The notes under the pieces were generated by a model. It was not told the DNA's origin and ran no database searches. It saw only the letters and a list, made by a program, of their open reading frames with translations. 33,192 nucleotides of DNA from Clostridiales bacterium. Lineage in GTDB: Bacteria > Bacillota > Clostridia > Christensenellales > Pumilibacteraceae. A program made the position numbers and the translations under genes. The DNA is taken from assembly GCA_022508405.1 (NCBI GenBank), contig JAFLVI010000014.1, positions 1 through 33,192 of the forward strand, in the 5' to 3' direction. Position 1 is the stretch's first letter, and each line of letters begins with the position of its first letter. Below are positions 8,721-15,937 of the stretch, piece after piece.

Positions 8721-9460
8721 AACTTTCGGTTAAAAACGAAATAATCCATATGCTTTTTCCCGATGATATAAAGTGTATTGTCTGCGGGAGAGAGATAACC
8801 CCCAATCGTTACGGACTGTGTGATACCTGCAAGCTGATGATAAACGATAATTTTTGCATGCGATGCGGTAGGCATAAGGTTGGTATAGGCGATTACTGCT
8901 CCGAATGCAGTGAGCAATCACTCAGTTTTGACGAAGCGCGCTCCGCTGTAAGTTACGACGGTAACGCAAAGGATTTAATACAAAGATTAAAGTACGGCAA
9001 CGCCAAGTATTTGGCTAACGCAATCAGTCAATATTTGCTTGATGTTTTATTGATGACTGACTGGCATGCCGACTGTATTACTTTCGTACCGATACATAAA
9101 TCGCGTCAAAAACGGCGTGGGTACAACCAAGCCGAACTTTTGGCGCGCACACTAGCGGAACATACAAATTTGCCGTGCGAGATTTTGCTTGAAAAATCGG
9201 TAAAAACTCCTAATCAAGCAAAACTAAACAGGGCAGAGCGAATGGAAAACCTAAAAGGCTCTTTCCGTGCTGTTTGCACTCCGCCCGAACATGTTATATT
9301 GGTAGACGACGTTATGACTACAGGTTCTACAGCCAACGAATGTAGCGGTGTGCTAAAACGTTCCGGAGCAAAGGTTGTGTACGTTCTTACGTTTGCATCT
9401 GTGCCGGAGCGTCCGGTTTTGGATAAACCTACGCAAAATATAACCGATTTTCGCAGATAA
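8717..9460 (+). CDS. comFC: ComF/GntX-family phosphoribosyltransferase-like protein
   Basis: The 247-residue product is a ComFC-type protein. An N-terminal double zinc-ribbon-like region has Cys pairs at 20/23, 35/38, 47/50 and 61/64. It is followed by a type I phosphoribosyltransferase fold with the family motif KRRGYNQAELLAR (132-144) and the PRPP loop ILVDDVMTTGST (194-205). In Bacillus ComFC is needed for uptake of single-stranded DNA in transformation. Homologues occur in many bacteria not known to be competent, so that role is not certain here. The start is a TTG in a TTGA overlap with ackA; an ATG at 8750 would remove 11 residues. No comFA neighbour is seen. Confidence 0.85.
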   Translation: MKLSVKNEIIHMLFPDDIKCIVCGREITPNRYGLCDTCKLMINDNFCMRCGRHKVGIGDYCSECSEQSLSFDEARSAVSYDGNAKDLIQRLKYGNAKYLANAISQYLLDVLLMTDWHADCITFVPIHKSRQKRRGYNQAELLARTLAEHTNLPCEILLEKSVKTPNQAKLNRAERMENLKGSFRAVCTPPEHVILVDDVMTTGSTANECSGVLKRSGAKVVYVLTFASVPERPVLDKPTQNITDFRR

Positions 9461-9465
9461 AAAAC

Positions 9466-9494
9466 TTGACTATTGCCAACTTAAGTGTTAAAAT
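9466..9494 (+). promoter_or_regulatory. Sigma-A promoter of rny
   Basis: TTGACT (9466-9471) and TAAAAT (9489-9494) are 17 bases apart, with TG one base before the -10. A second TATAAT at 9494-9499 overlaps but would be 22 bases from the -35. This makes rny an independent unit with a leader of about 100 bases. Confidence 0.7.
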
Positions 9495-9499
9495 ATAAT

Positions 9500-9550
9500 C
9501 GGTACAGTATGGGTACCGCAGTGGATTGTTTACCGAACAATAGCGTCGGT
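9500..9550 (+). other. Foldable 5' leader of rny
   Basis: Two consecutive hairpins can form: CGGTAC (9500-9505) with GTACCG (9513-9518), and ATTGTT (9525-9530) with AACAAT (9536-9541). The loop of the second contains TACCG, which could instead pair with CGGTA of the first or with CGGT at 9547-9550, giving exclusive alternatives. I recognise no known riboswitch or leader family. Confidence 0.4.
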
Positions 9551-9600
9551 TAATCATAAAGCTTTATTCACATACAAAAGTTTTTTAAGGAGAATGTAGT

Positions 9601-11184
9601 ATGACCCTACTTAGTGTAAGTACGGCAGGTGTTCTCGCTACTGTTCTGCCTATTGTTGCGCTGATTATCGGCGCAATCGTCGGTATATTTGTTTTTCGCA
9701 TTTACGAGAACAAAAAACGCGGCGATGCAAAGCAAGCGGCAAACAAAATGCTGGAAGACGCCGTTAACGAAGTAAAAGAAATGCGCAAAGCTGCAGCGCG
9801 CGAAGCAAAGGAAGAACTGGAAAAAGAACGTAGCGCACAGGAAAAAGAGTTGCGCGAAAAGCAGGCCGGTATTTCCCGTTCCGAACAAAGAATTATTCAG
9901 CGGGAAGAAAATTTAGACAAAAAAGAGCAGTTGCTCGATAAAAAGTCGGAAGATTTGGATGCACAAAAAGCGTCGCTCGCGCAAAAGCACGCCGATGCAG
10001 ACAAGCTTAAAGCCGAGTTGCAAACCGCAAACAACCGCATTTTGGAAGAAATTCAGCATGTTGCGGGTTTGACTAAGGAAGAAGCAAAGGCACAGCTTAT
10101 AGAAGCGATTCGCGACGAAGCAAAACACGACGCCGCCAAAATGGTTCGTGAAATAGATGCCGAAGCCAAGGAAGAAGCGGATAAGCGCGCGCAAAAGATT
10201 GTCGCGCTTGCTGTACAGCGTTGTGCGGTAGACCACAGCTCGGAAATAACCGTGTCCACGGTTGCACTGCCCAACGACGAAATGAAAGGCAGAATTATCG
10301 GTAGAGAAGGGCGTAATATTCGCGCGCTCGAAACCGCCACCGGTTGCGATCTTATTATAGACGATACTCCGGAGGCAGTGGTGCTTTCCTGTTTTGATCC
10401 CGTTCGTCGAGAAGTCGCTCGTATCGCACTGGAAAAGCTTATAAGCGACGGGCGCATTCACCCCGGCAGAATAGAAGATCTGGTAGAAAAAGCGCAAAAG
10501 GAAGTTGACGTTAAAATCAAGGAAGCGGGCGAAAACGCCATGTACGAAACAGGCGTGTTCGGGCTTCATCCCGAGCTTGCAAAAATTCTCGGCAGGCTGC
10601 GCTTCCGTACAAGCTACGGTCAAAACGTGTTGCGCCACTCCATAGAAGCGTCCCACCTTGCCGGAATTATGGCGGCAGAACTTGGTGCTAATGTTCCGCT
10701 TTGCAAGCGTGCTGCGCTTTTGCACGATATAGGAAAGGCTCTTGACCACGAACTTGACGGCACGCACGTGTCTATCGGCGTTGATGTCGCCAAAAAGTAC
10801 AAGGAGAGCAAGGAGATTGTCCATTGTATTGCGGCGCACCACAACGATGTCGAGCCCGAAACAATAGAAGCTGTTATCGTTCAGTGTGCTGACGCAATTT
10901 CGGGTGCACGTCCTGGGGCGCGGCGCGAATCGCTGGACAATTACGTAAAACGCCTTGAAAAGCTTGAAGAAATCGCCAACGGCTTTGATGGTGTGGAAAA
11001 ATCGTTCGCCGTTCAAGCGGGACGCGAAATACGCATTATCGTAAAGCCGGAAGTTGTGGACGATGTTCAGGCTATGTATATGTCTAAGGAGATAGCTAAG
11101 CAAATAGAGCAGGAAATGCAGTACCCCGGACAGATAAAGGTAAACGTAATCCGCGAAACACGCGCTGTGGAATACGCAAAATAA
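9601..11184 (+). CDS. rny: Ribonuclease Y
   Basis: RNase Y is the membrane-anchored endoribonuclease that starts mRNA decay in many Firmicutes. The 527-residue product shows a single N-terminal membrane helix (about 8-33), a very long charged coiled coil (about 35-200), a KH RNA-binding domain with [10 protein letters not shown] near residues 229-238, and an HD phosphohydrolase domain with the metal-binding His375-Asp376 pair in [12 protein letters not shown]. The length is typical (about 520). AAGGAG precedes the ATG. It has its own promoter and a strong terminator and is followed by the spoIIA operon. Confidence 0.97.
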   Translation: MTLLSVSTAGVLATVLPIVALIIGAIVGIFVFRIYENKKRGDAKQAANKMLEDAVNEVKEMRKAAAREAKEELEKERSAQEKELREKQAGISRSEQRIIQREENLDKKEQLLDKKSEDLDAQKASLAQKHADADKLKAELQTANNRILEEIQHVAGLTKEEAKAQLIEAIRDEAKHDAAKMVREIDAEAKEEADKRAQKIVALAVQRCAVDHSSEITVSTVALPNDEMKGRIIGREGRNIRALETATGCDLIIDDTPEAVVLSCFDPVRREVARIALEKLISDGRIHPGRIEDLVEKAQKEVDVKIKEAGENAMYETGVFGLHPELAKILGRLRFRTSYGQNVLRHSIEASHLAGIMAAELGANVPLCKRAALLHDIGKALDHELDGTHVSIGVDVAKKYKESKEIVHCIAAHHNDVEPETIEAVIVQCADAISGARPGARRESLDNYVKRLEKLEEIANGFDGVEKSFAVQAGREIRIIVKPEVVDDVQAMYMSKEIAKQIEQEMQYPGQIKVNVIRETRAVEYAK

Positions 11185-11190
11185 TTAAAA

Positions 11191-11227
11191 AGCTCGCTGT
11201 ATTATTATTGATACAGTGAGCTTTTTT
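11191..11227 (+). terminator. Intrinsic terminator of rny
   Basis: AGCTCGCTGTAT (11191-11202) pairs with ATACAGTGAGCT (11211-11222) with one G-U pair and an eight-base loop, followed by a T run to 11227. An A run precedes the stem, so it could also act on the other strand. Confidence 0.9.
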
Positions 11228-11251
11228 CGATAATTGATATTTTTTATTGAC

Positions 11252-11282
11252 AAATACGGACAAAATCGTCCGTATTTTTTTT
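11252..11282 (+). terminator. Second terminator-like hairpin, directly before spoIIAA
   Basis: AAATACGGAC (11252-11261) and GTCCGTATTT (11268-11277) form a perfect 10-bp stem with a six-base loop and a T run through 11282. A TTGACA (11247-11252) overlaps the left arm but has no -10 at a normal distance. Only 13 bases separate the T run from the spoIIAA ribosome site. It may be a tandem rny terminator, an attenuator of spoIIA, or a protein operator. Confidence 0.65.
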
Positions 11283-11308
11283 GCTACCATAAATTAGGAG
11301 CTAAAATT

Positions 11309-11617
11309 ATGACAATCGAGCATTACAAAAAAGCCGATACGCTATATGTTAAGCTGTGTGGAGAATTGGACGAACATCACAGCGCGTACGTGCGTACAAC
11401 AATAGATATGCTTACCGACAGCGACGTTGTAAAACGCGTTTATATAGATATGTCCGAGCTGAATTTTATGGATTCCACAGGCATAGGCGTGCTTATAGGT
11501 AGGTACAAGCGGCTTAAGCCGCGCGGCATTCCCATATTTATTAAGTCGCCGCAGGTGGCGGTGGATAAGGTGCTAAAGCTGTCCGGAATTTACGAAATAA
11601 TGACAAAGGCGGGTTGA
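11309..11617 (+). CDS. spoIIAA: Anti-sigma-F factor antagonist SpoIIAA
   Basis: The 102-residue product is a single STAS domain. The phosphorylation site is Ser56 in FMDSTGIGVLIGRYK, the SpoIIAA signature. In the forespore, dephosphorylated SpoIIAA binds SpoIIAB and frees sigma F. An in-frame ATG at 11234 would add 25 residues encoded across a terminator-like hairpin; AGGAG at 11296-11300 fixes the ATG at 11309. It is the first gene of spoIIAA-spoIIAB-sigF. In Bacillus this operon has a sigma-H promoter; I could not find a convincing sigma-H sequence here. Confidence 0.95.
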   Translation: MTIEHYKKADTLYVKLCGELDEHHSAYVRTTIDMLTDSDVVKRVYIDMSELNFMDSTGIGVLIGRYKRLKPRGIPIFIKSPQVAVDKVLKLSGIYEIMTKAG

Positions 11618-11620
11618 TTT

Positions 11621-12070
11621 ATGGAAAACCAAATGACTGTTATTTTTGACGCGAATACGGAAAACGAGGCGTTTGCTCGCAACACAGTTGCGGCGTTTTG
11701 TGCCATTCTCGATCCGACGGTCGATCAGATTAACGATATTAAAACCGCAGTTTCGGAGGCGGTTACCAACTGCATAGTTCACGCATATCCCGACAAATCG
11801 CAAAAGGGCAAAATCACAATAACAACAACAATATCGGACAATTCCGTACATATCGTCATTTCGGACACCGGTATCGGCATAGATGACGTCAATAGCGCCA
11901 TGCAGCCGTTTTTTACCACCAAGCCCGAGCAGGAGCGCAGCGGCATGGGCTTTACCGTAATGGAGTCGTTTACAGACAATCTTACGGTTGAGCAAAATAA
12001 GCCGACAGGCACTGTCGTTTCCATGACAAAGACGATTAGAGGTGCGGATTGGAAAACGAAGAAACACTAA
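11621..12070 (+). CDS. spoIIAB: Anti-sigma-F factor / serine kinase SpoIIAB
   Basis: The 149-residue product is a GHKL-fold serine kinase that binds sigma F and phosphorylates SpoIIAA. The ATP-site motifs are all present: N box EAVTNCIVHAY (46-56), G1 box SDTGIGID (81-88) and G2 box RSGMGFTVMESF (107-118). It starts three bases after spoIIAA and overlaps sigF by 22 bases, so the three products should be made in balance. Length and motifs are typical. Confidence 0.96.
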   Translation: MENQMTVIFDANTENEAFARNTVAAFCAILDPTVDQINDIKTAVSEAVTNCIVHAYPDKSQKGKITITTTISDNSVHIVISDTGIGIDDVNSAMQPFFTTKPEQERSGMGFTVMESFTDNLTVEQNKPTGTVVSMTKTIRGADWKTKKH

Positions 12071-12765
12071 GCTTAATAGCTGCTGCGCAAAAAGGCGATG
12101 ACTCTGCGTGTGAGACCTTACTTTCAAATAATTCACCGTTGATTAAGTCTGTAATACGCCGCTACAAAAACAAGGGTGTGGAGTACGACGATTTATATCA
12201 GCTCGGTTGTGTAGGTTTTATAAAGGCGATAAAGAATTTTTCGTTCGATTATGAGGTGCGGTTTTCCACATATGCCGTGCCGATGATAGCGGGCGAGGTT
12301 AAGCGTTTTTTACGCGATGACGGTCCCGTAAAGGTTTCGCGTGGGACAAAAGCCACCGCTATCAAAATTGCCAAGTTTGTCGATATGTACAAAAAAGAAA
12401 ACGGAGAATCTCCCACAATCGACACAATAGCCAAGGAGTTTGGAATTGAGCCGACCGAAGCTGTCTTTATTATGGATGCATGCAAGTTTCCGCTTTCCAT
12501 TTACGAAAGCAACGACGACAGCGGGCGAACGCTGGAGGACAAACTGCAATCGCCGGAGAATGAGGAAGAAAAGCTGGATAAAATGATGCTTAAGCAGATT
12601 ATAAACGAGCTTTCTCCACGCGACAAAAAAATAATACTATTGCGCTATTTTGCCGACAAAACTCAGTCGGAAGTAGCTAGGGTGCTTTCCGTATCACAAG
12701 TTCAAGTATCGCGATTGGAAAGCAAAATTTTGTGTAAAATTCGTTCGCGATACGGTGACGGCTAA
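12049..12765 (+). CDS. sigF: RNA polymerase sigma-F factor
   Basis: The 238-residue product is a sigma-70 family factor of the sporulation SigF/SigG/SigB type. It has region 2 (DDLYQLGCVGFIKAIKNFSFDYEVRFSTYAVPMIAGEVKRFLRDD, here cited in pieces around residues 46-90), region 3 and a region 4 helix-turn-helix (SEVARVLSVSQVQVSRLESKIL). Sigma F is the first forespore-specific sigma factor. Position behind spoIIAA-spoIIAB identifies it as SigF rather than SigG. The start is a TTG inside the end of spoIIAB with GAGGTG upstream. A terminator at 12795 closes the operon, and the spoVA genes follow as in Bacillus. Confidence 0.95.
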   Translation: MENEETLSLIAAAQKGDDSACETLLSNNSPLIKSVIRRYKNKGVEYDDLYQLGCVGFIKAIKNFSFDYEVRFSTYAVPMIAGEVKRFLRDDGPVKVSRGTKATAIKIAKFVDMYKKENGESPTIDTIAKEFGIEPTEAVFIMDACKFPLSIYESNDDSGRTLEDKLQSPENEEEKLDKMMLKQIINELSPRDKKIILLRYFADKTQSEVARVLSVSQVQVSRLESKILCKIRSRYGDG

Positions 12766-12794
12766 AACCTTAATTTAATATAATGTTTTATTTT

Positions 12795-12820
12795 AAACGC
12801 GCGACCGTGCGCGTTTTTTG
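12795..12820 (+). terminator. Intrinsic terminator of the spoIIA operon
   Basis: AAACGCGC (12795-12802) pairs with GCGCGTTT (12809-12816), loop six bases, followed by a run of six T (12814-12819). It separates sigF from the spoVA genes. Confidence 0.85.
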
Positions 12821-12827
12821 TTTTAAT

Positions 12828-12857
12828 GCATAATATCTTTATCCTTTCGGCAAATTA
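12828..12857 (+). promoter_or_regulatory. Candidate sigma-G/sigma-F promoter of the spoVA genes
   Basis: GCATA (12828-12832) fits the -35 consensus of forespore sigma factors, and CAAATTA (12851-12857), 18 bases on, matches CATnnTA at four of five fixed positions. An overlapping CATAATA (12829-12835) is a perfect -10 but lacks a good -35. In Bacillus spoVA is transcribed by sigma G. Placement right after the sigF terminator supports it; the short motifs limit certainty. Confidence 0.5.
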
Positions 12858-12862
12858 CTAAT

Positions 12863-12961
12863 ATGAAAAATCAAAACGAACAAATCGGCGAAGGACTTAT
12901 TGTCGCTACGGAGCGTGAGCAGTGGAGCAAACAGAATAAGCCCCGCGAAAAACACGACTGA
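12863..12961 (+). CDS. Possible 32-residue leader peptide before spoVAC
   Basis: An ATG opens a frame of 32 codons rich in Glu, Lys, Gln and Asn (start MKNQNEQIGEGL, end NKPREKHD), ending 11 bases before the spoVAC ATG. Its stop abuts the spoVAC ribosome site AAGGAG. It has no Shine-Dalgarno sequence, and the candidate promoter would place the RNA start near its ATG. I do not recognise the peptide. It may be a translated leader, a small sporulation peptide or non-coding. Confidence 0.25.
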   Translation: MKNQNEQIGEGLIVATEREQWSKQNKPREKHD

Positions 12962-12972
12962 AAGGAGTTGCT

Positions 12973-13443
12973 ATGGCTGAAAGTACAAATGCCGTAAAGG
13001 CGCGTAACAATAGATATAACAAATATGTGGAAACGGTTACGCCAAAAACAAGCATACCCAAAGCGCTGTTTCACAGCTTTGTTGTAGGCGGAATCACATG
13101 CAGTATAGGACAGGGAATAGCGGATATTGTATTGCTTATTTCTCCGTCTATGCCAAAGGATATGGTAAGCAACATCACTTCCATGATTTTGGTAACTGTG
13201 GCTATACTCCTTACCGGTCTCGGTGTATTCGACGTGATAGCCCGTCAAGGCGGCGCCGGCTCGTTCCTGCCGATTACAGGTTTTGCCAACGCTATGGCAA
13301 GTGCGTCTATGGAGTTTAAAACGGAAGGACTGATATTCGGCACAAGCGTAAAGCTGTTTTCGGTTGTCGGTCCGGTTGTTGTAAACGGCATTGTTTGGTC
13401 AAGTGTTGCCGGACTGATTAATCTTTGGATAATGGGGATTTAA
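12973..13443 (+). CDS. spoVAC: Stage V sporulation protein AC (DPA channel subunit)
   Basis: The 156-residue membrane protein matches SpoVAC: a polar N-terminus (1-30), membrane segments at about 33-56, 66-90 and 125-154, and the conserved motifs GGITCSIGQG, LTGLGVFDVIARQGGAGS and PITGFANAM. SpoVA proteins move Ca-dipicolinic acid into the forespore and out at germination, and SpoVAC in Bacillus behaves as a mechanosensitive channel. AAGGAG lies six bases before the ATG. There is no spoVAA or spoVAB upstream, as is common in clostridia. spoVAD starts one base after its stop. Confidence 0.96.
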   Translation: MAESTNAVKARNNRYNKYVETVTPKTSIPKALFHSFVVGGITCSIGQGIADIVLLISPSMPKDMVSNITSMILVTVAILLTGLGVFDVIARQGGAGSFLPITGFANAMASASMEFKTEGLIFGTSVKLFSVVGPVVVNGIVWSSVAGLINLWIMGI

Positions 13444-13444
13444 C

Positions 13445-14542
13445 ATGATTAAACACAGCGAACCGATATCTATTACAAGCGAAAACGCGGTAGATTTGCC
13501 GCAGCCTACGGGATTTAGTCGTCGTCCGCGCGTTATGCGTTTTTATAATACTCCGCGAATAATCGGGCGTATGAGCGTAGTGGGAGAAAAAGAATCAAAA
13601 GGTCCTGTTGGCAAGTATTTTCACAAATGCGAAACGGACGATAAAATGGGCGAAAAAACATTTGAGCGCGCCGAGATTAGAATGTTAGATACAGCTGTTC
13701 GCGGCGCTGTTCGTGACGCCAGACTGAAAATTGACGATATAGATTTGATGATTTCCGGCGATTTATTAAACCAAATGACTACTTCCAGCTATGCTGCGCG
13801 GGATATTGGTGTGCCGCATATCGGTATATACGGAGCGTGTTCCACTATGACGGAAGGGCTTATGCTGTCTGCCACAATGGTGGACGCGGGATATTTCACC
13901 AACGTAGTATGTGCTGCATCGAGCCATTTTGCCACAGCCGAGCGGCAGTTTAGATATCCGCTGGAGTACGGATGTCAGCGCCCGCCGTACGCGCAGTGGA
14001 CAGTAACCGGTGCGGCGGCGTCCGTTGTTGGAAAAAATACAAAAGAAAACGAAAGATTTCCAAAGATTGTAATGGCAATCCCCGGGCTTATCACCGATTA
14101 CGGCGTAAACGATTTAAACAACATGGGCGCGGCAATGGCGCCCGCCGCTATGGACACTATGTTTACATTGCTAACGCAGTCCGGACTAAACGTGGATGAC
14201 TTTGATTTAATCGTTACGGGCGACCTCGGCAAACTTGGCTCGGATATATTGCGCGATTTGATGCGCGATCGCGGCATCAAGCTAGGTCAAAACTATATAG
14301 ACTGCGGTAATATAATCTACGATGTGGATCAAAAATGCTATCAAGGCGGCAGCGGATGCGCATGCTCGGCAACAATATTCAATTCGTTTATAATGGATAA
14401 GCTGATGAGCGGGGAATACAAAAGAATGGCGTACTTAGCTACCGGCGCGCTAATGAGCACTCAAAGCTGTTATCAAGGGGAAACTATTCCGTGCATATCG
14501 CACGCCGTAGTTGTGGAAAGTCCGTTTTTGGAGGAAAAATAG
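13445..14542 (+). CDS. spoVAD: Stage V sporulation protein AD
   Basis: SpoVAD is a thiolase-fold protein that binds dipicolinic acid as part of the SpoVA channel. The 365-residue product has the signatures SGDLLNQMTTSSY, GACSTMTEGL with the thiolase-position Cys, SSHFATAERQFRYPLEYG and GGSGCACSA. It is about 25 residues longer than Bacillus SpoVAD, the extra part being a polar N-terminal segment (1-25). A later start would be at residue 31 (Met in RVMRF), but the overlap-like spacing with spoVAC (one base) and GGGGA upstream favour the ATG at 13445. Confidence 0.95.
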   Translation: MIKHSEPISITSENAVDLPQPTGFSRRPRVMRFYNTPRIIGRMSVVGEKESKGPVGKYFHKCETDDKMGEKTFERAEIRMLDTAVRGAVRDARLKIDDIDLMISGDLLNQMTTSSYAARDIGVPHIGIYGACSTMTEGLMLSATMVDAGYFTNVVCAASSHFATAERQFRYPLEYGCQRPPYAQWTVTGAAASVVGKNTKENERFPKIVMAIPGLITDYGVNDLNNMGAAMAPAAMDTMFTLLTQSGLNVDDFDLIVTGDLGKLGSDILRDLMRDRGIKLGQNYIDCGNIIYDVDQKCYQGGSGCACSATIFNSFIMDKLMSGEYKRMAYLATGALMSTQSCYQGETIPCISHAVVVESPFLEEK

Positions 14543-14543
14543 T

Positions 14544-14918
14544 ATGGAAATATGGAAAATGATAGGAACTTATGCAATCGTGTTTGCCGTAGGCGGGGGA
14601 TTATGCGCCATTGCGGAACTTCTGATTATACGAACAAAGCTTACGCCTGCGCGCATACTTGTTATATTTTTGATAGGCGGCATAATTCTTGAAGGCGTTG
14701 GGGTATACGATTATATCTTTAAGGTTTGTCAAGCGGGTATAAGCGTGCCTATTGTCGGGTTTGGCGCGGCGCTTGCCAAAGGTTCGATAGAAATGGCAAA
14801 GTCGGTGGGCTTTGTAGGCGCTTTTGCCGGCGGGCTGATTCGCACGGCATACGGCGTAGGTGTTGCGATTGTAATGAGTTATATTGTTACTTTACTATTC
14901 AGTGCACGAGCTAAATAA
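14544..14918 (+). CDS. spoVAE: Stage V sporulation protein AE (AEB type)
   Basis: The 124-residue protein has three to four membrane segments (about 7-28, 36-55, 63-80 and 88-119) and the SpoVAE/SpoVAC-like motif GVGVYDYIFKVCQAGISVPIVGFG at residues 51-74. It is the third subunit of the minimal SpoVAC-AD-AE channel. An in-frame ATG upstream at 14511 lies inside spoVAD; GGAGG at 14530-14534 fixes the ATG at 14544, one base after the spoVAD stop. No clear terminator follows in the 39 bases before yunB. Confidence 0.94.
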   Translation: MEIWKMIGTYAIVFAVGGGLCAIAELLIIRTKLTPARILVIFLIGGIILEGVGVYDYIFKVCQAGISVPIVGFGAALAKGSIEMAKSVGFVGAFAGGLIRTAYGVGVAIVMSYIVTLLFSARAK

Positions 14919-14921
14919 AAT

Positions 14922-14951
14922 GTATCAAAGTAGCTCCTAATTGCATATATA
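14922..14951 (+). promoter_or_regulatory. Candidate sigma-E promoter of yunB
   Basis: CATATATA (14944-14951) matches seven of eight positions of the sigma-E -10 consensus CATAYAHT, and GTATCAA (14922-14928) is a partial -35 at 15 bases. yunB belongs to the sigma-E regulon in Bacillus. The predicted RNA start is at or next to the ATG at 14958. The AT-rich context makes a chance match possible. Confidence 0.4.
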
Positions 14952-14957
14952 TTGCTT

Positions 14958-15635
14958 ATGAAAAATAACTGCAAGGTTGTAAAGCAAAAGCGCAGCAAAC
15001 GAAAGATATTGTTTGTTGTGCTTTTGATTATATGTGCGATTATTGCGGCTGTTGTTGCTTTTATTAAACGCAATGTCACGCCTATGATACTTGCGCTCTC
15101 CGAGGAGCGCGTGCGTTCGCTCACAGCCGACGCCGTAAGTTTGGCGGTTGTGGATGTAATGTCGCAAAATAACGACGTGGAATATTTGGAAATCACGCGT
15201 GACGACGAGCAAAATATTAAAAGCGTTATCATAGACGGAAAAGCGGTAACTGTGCTTGCCGAACAGATTGCATTAACGGCGCAACAGTATATAACTGATG
15301 TAGGCAACGACGGGATTAAAATTCCGTTGGGTTCGTTAAGCGGAATGTCGCTGTTTACAGGTGTCGGGCCGGATATAAAAATGCGTGTATATCTTGTCGG
15401 TTCTACTCGATCGCAAATGACTTCCGTGTTTTCATCCGCCGGCATAAACCAAACTCTGCATAGGCTTTACTTTACGATTCACGGCAATATCGCAATAGCA
15501 GTCCCCGGTATTCCGTCAACGATTAAGGTTTCCGCGGAAGTGTTGATGAGCGAAACACTTATCGTAGGAAAAGTGCCTCCGACGTATTTACAGTCTACCA
15601 CTGTGGGGGATATGCTCGATTTAGCTGTAAGATAA
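14958..15635 (+). CDS. yunB: Sporulation protein YunB homologue
   Basis: The 225-residue product resembles YunB, a mother-cell sporulation protein needed for normal spore formation whose biochemical role is unknown. A short Lys/Arg-rich N-terminus precedes one membrane helix (about 18-38, KILFVVLLIICAIIAAVVAF), leaving an extracytoplasmic domain of about 185 residues. Family-like segments are IKIPLGSLSGMSLFTGVGP, SAGINQTLHRLYFTIHGN and LIVGKVPPTYL. The start is the ATG at 14958; a TTG six bases upstream is also in frame. Neither has a ribosome site. It follows the forespore spoVA genes but is probably controlled separately by sigma E. Confidence 0.85.
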   Translation: MKNNCKVVKQKRSKRKILFVVLLIICAIIAAVVAFIKRNVTPMILALSEERVRSLTADAVSLAVVDVMSQNNDVEYLEITRDDEQNIKSVIIDGKAVTVLAEQIALTAQQYITDVGNDGIKIPLGSLSGMSLFTGVGPDIKMRVYLVGSTRSQMTSVFSSAGINQTLHRLYFTIHGNIAIAVPGIPSTIKVSAEVLMSETLIVGKVPPTYLQSTTVGDMLDLAVR

Positions 15636-15666
15636 ATTGAATTCGTAAAAAAGTTATATAAAACGA

Positions 15667-15695
15667 TTGCACCTTTTGATTAGTTGTGATATACT
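15667..15695 (+). promoter_or_regulatory. Sigma-A promoter of the pheST T-box unit
   Basis: TTGCAC (15667-15672) and TATACT (15690-15695) are 17 bases apart, with TG one base before the -10. Transcription should start near 15702, just before the first strand of T-box stem I. Confidence 0.7.
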
Positions 15696-15701
15696 TGTTA
15701 C

Positions 15702-15916
15702 ATAAGATGCGTTTGAGTGCGGCATAAGAGTAGCGCAAAAACAGAGAGTTGTTCACGGCTGAAAGACAACACGCGCAAAAAGATTTTCACCGCACGAGCA
15801 CCGCGGCCTAAATTAAGTAAGCTGCGGCGTAGGTTGCGTAATAACCTAAGAGTTACAAATTCGGGTGGTACCGCGTTTTTACGCCCCGTGTTGCATTTAT
15901 GCATACGGGGTTTTTT
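15702..15916 (+). promoter_or_regulatory. T-box riboswitch, specifier UUC (tRNA-Phe)
   Basis: The T-box core GGGTGGTACCGCG is at 15863-15875. Stem I is closed by GTGCGG (15717-15722) and CCGCAC (15790-15795). The specifier loop has the AGTA of the loop E motif on its left strand and the codon TTC (15786-15788) followed by the conserved A on its right strand. The AGAGAG bulge and GCTG loop motifs lie at the distal end (about 15740-15765). Stem III is AGGTT (15831-15835) with AACCT (15843-15847). The TGGT bulge can pair with the ACCA end of tRNA-Phe, which has A at position 73. Codon and downstream gene (pheS) agree: uncharged tRNA-Phe should prevent termination at 15884-15916. This fills most of the 302-base gap between yunB and pheS. 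Confidence 0.96.
15884..15916 (+). terminator. Regulated terminator of the T-box
   Basis: CCCCGT (15884-15889) pairs with ACGGGG (15905-15910) and TGCA (15892-15895) with TGCA (15900-15903), loop TTTA, small internal bulge, followed by six T. It lies directly after the T-box core, as the alternative to the antiterminator. Confidence 0.93.
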
Positions 15917-15937
15917 GTTAGATTATTCGGAGGTAGT

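Noticed and set aside
9913-11103. 396-codon open frame antisense to rny
   Set aside because: Same shadow effect; the sense frame has clear RNase Y motifs and the antisense product looks like no protein family.
11247-11275. TTGACA at 11247 as the -35 of a spoIIA promoter
   Set aside because: No acceptable -10 lies 16-18 bases downstream; that region is the hairpin's right arm.
11234-11308. Upstream extension of spoIIAA
   Set aside because: It would be translated from the hairpin region and gives no family-like residues; AGGAG at 11296-11300 points to the ATG at 11309.
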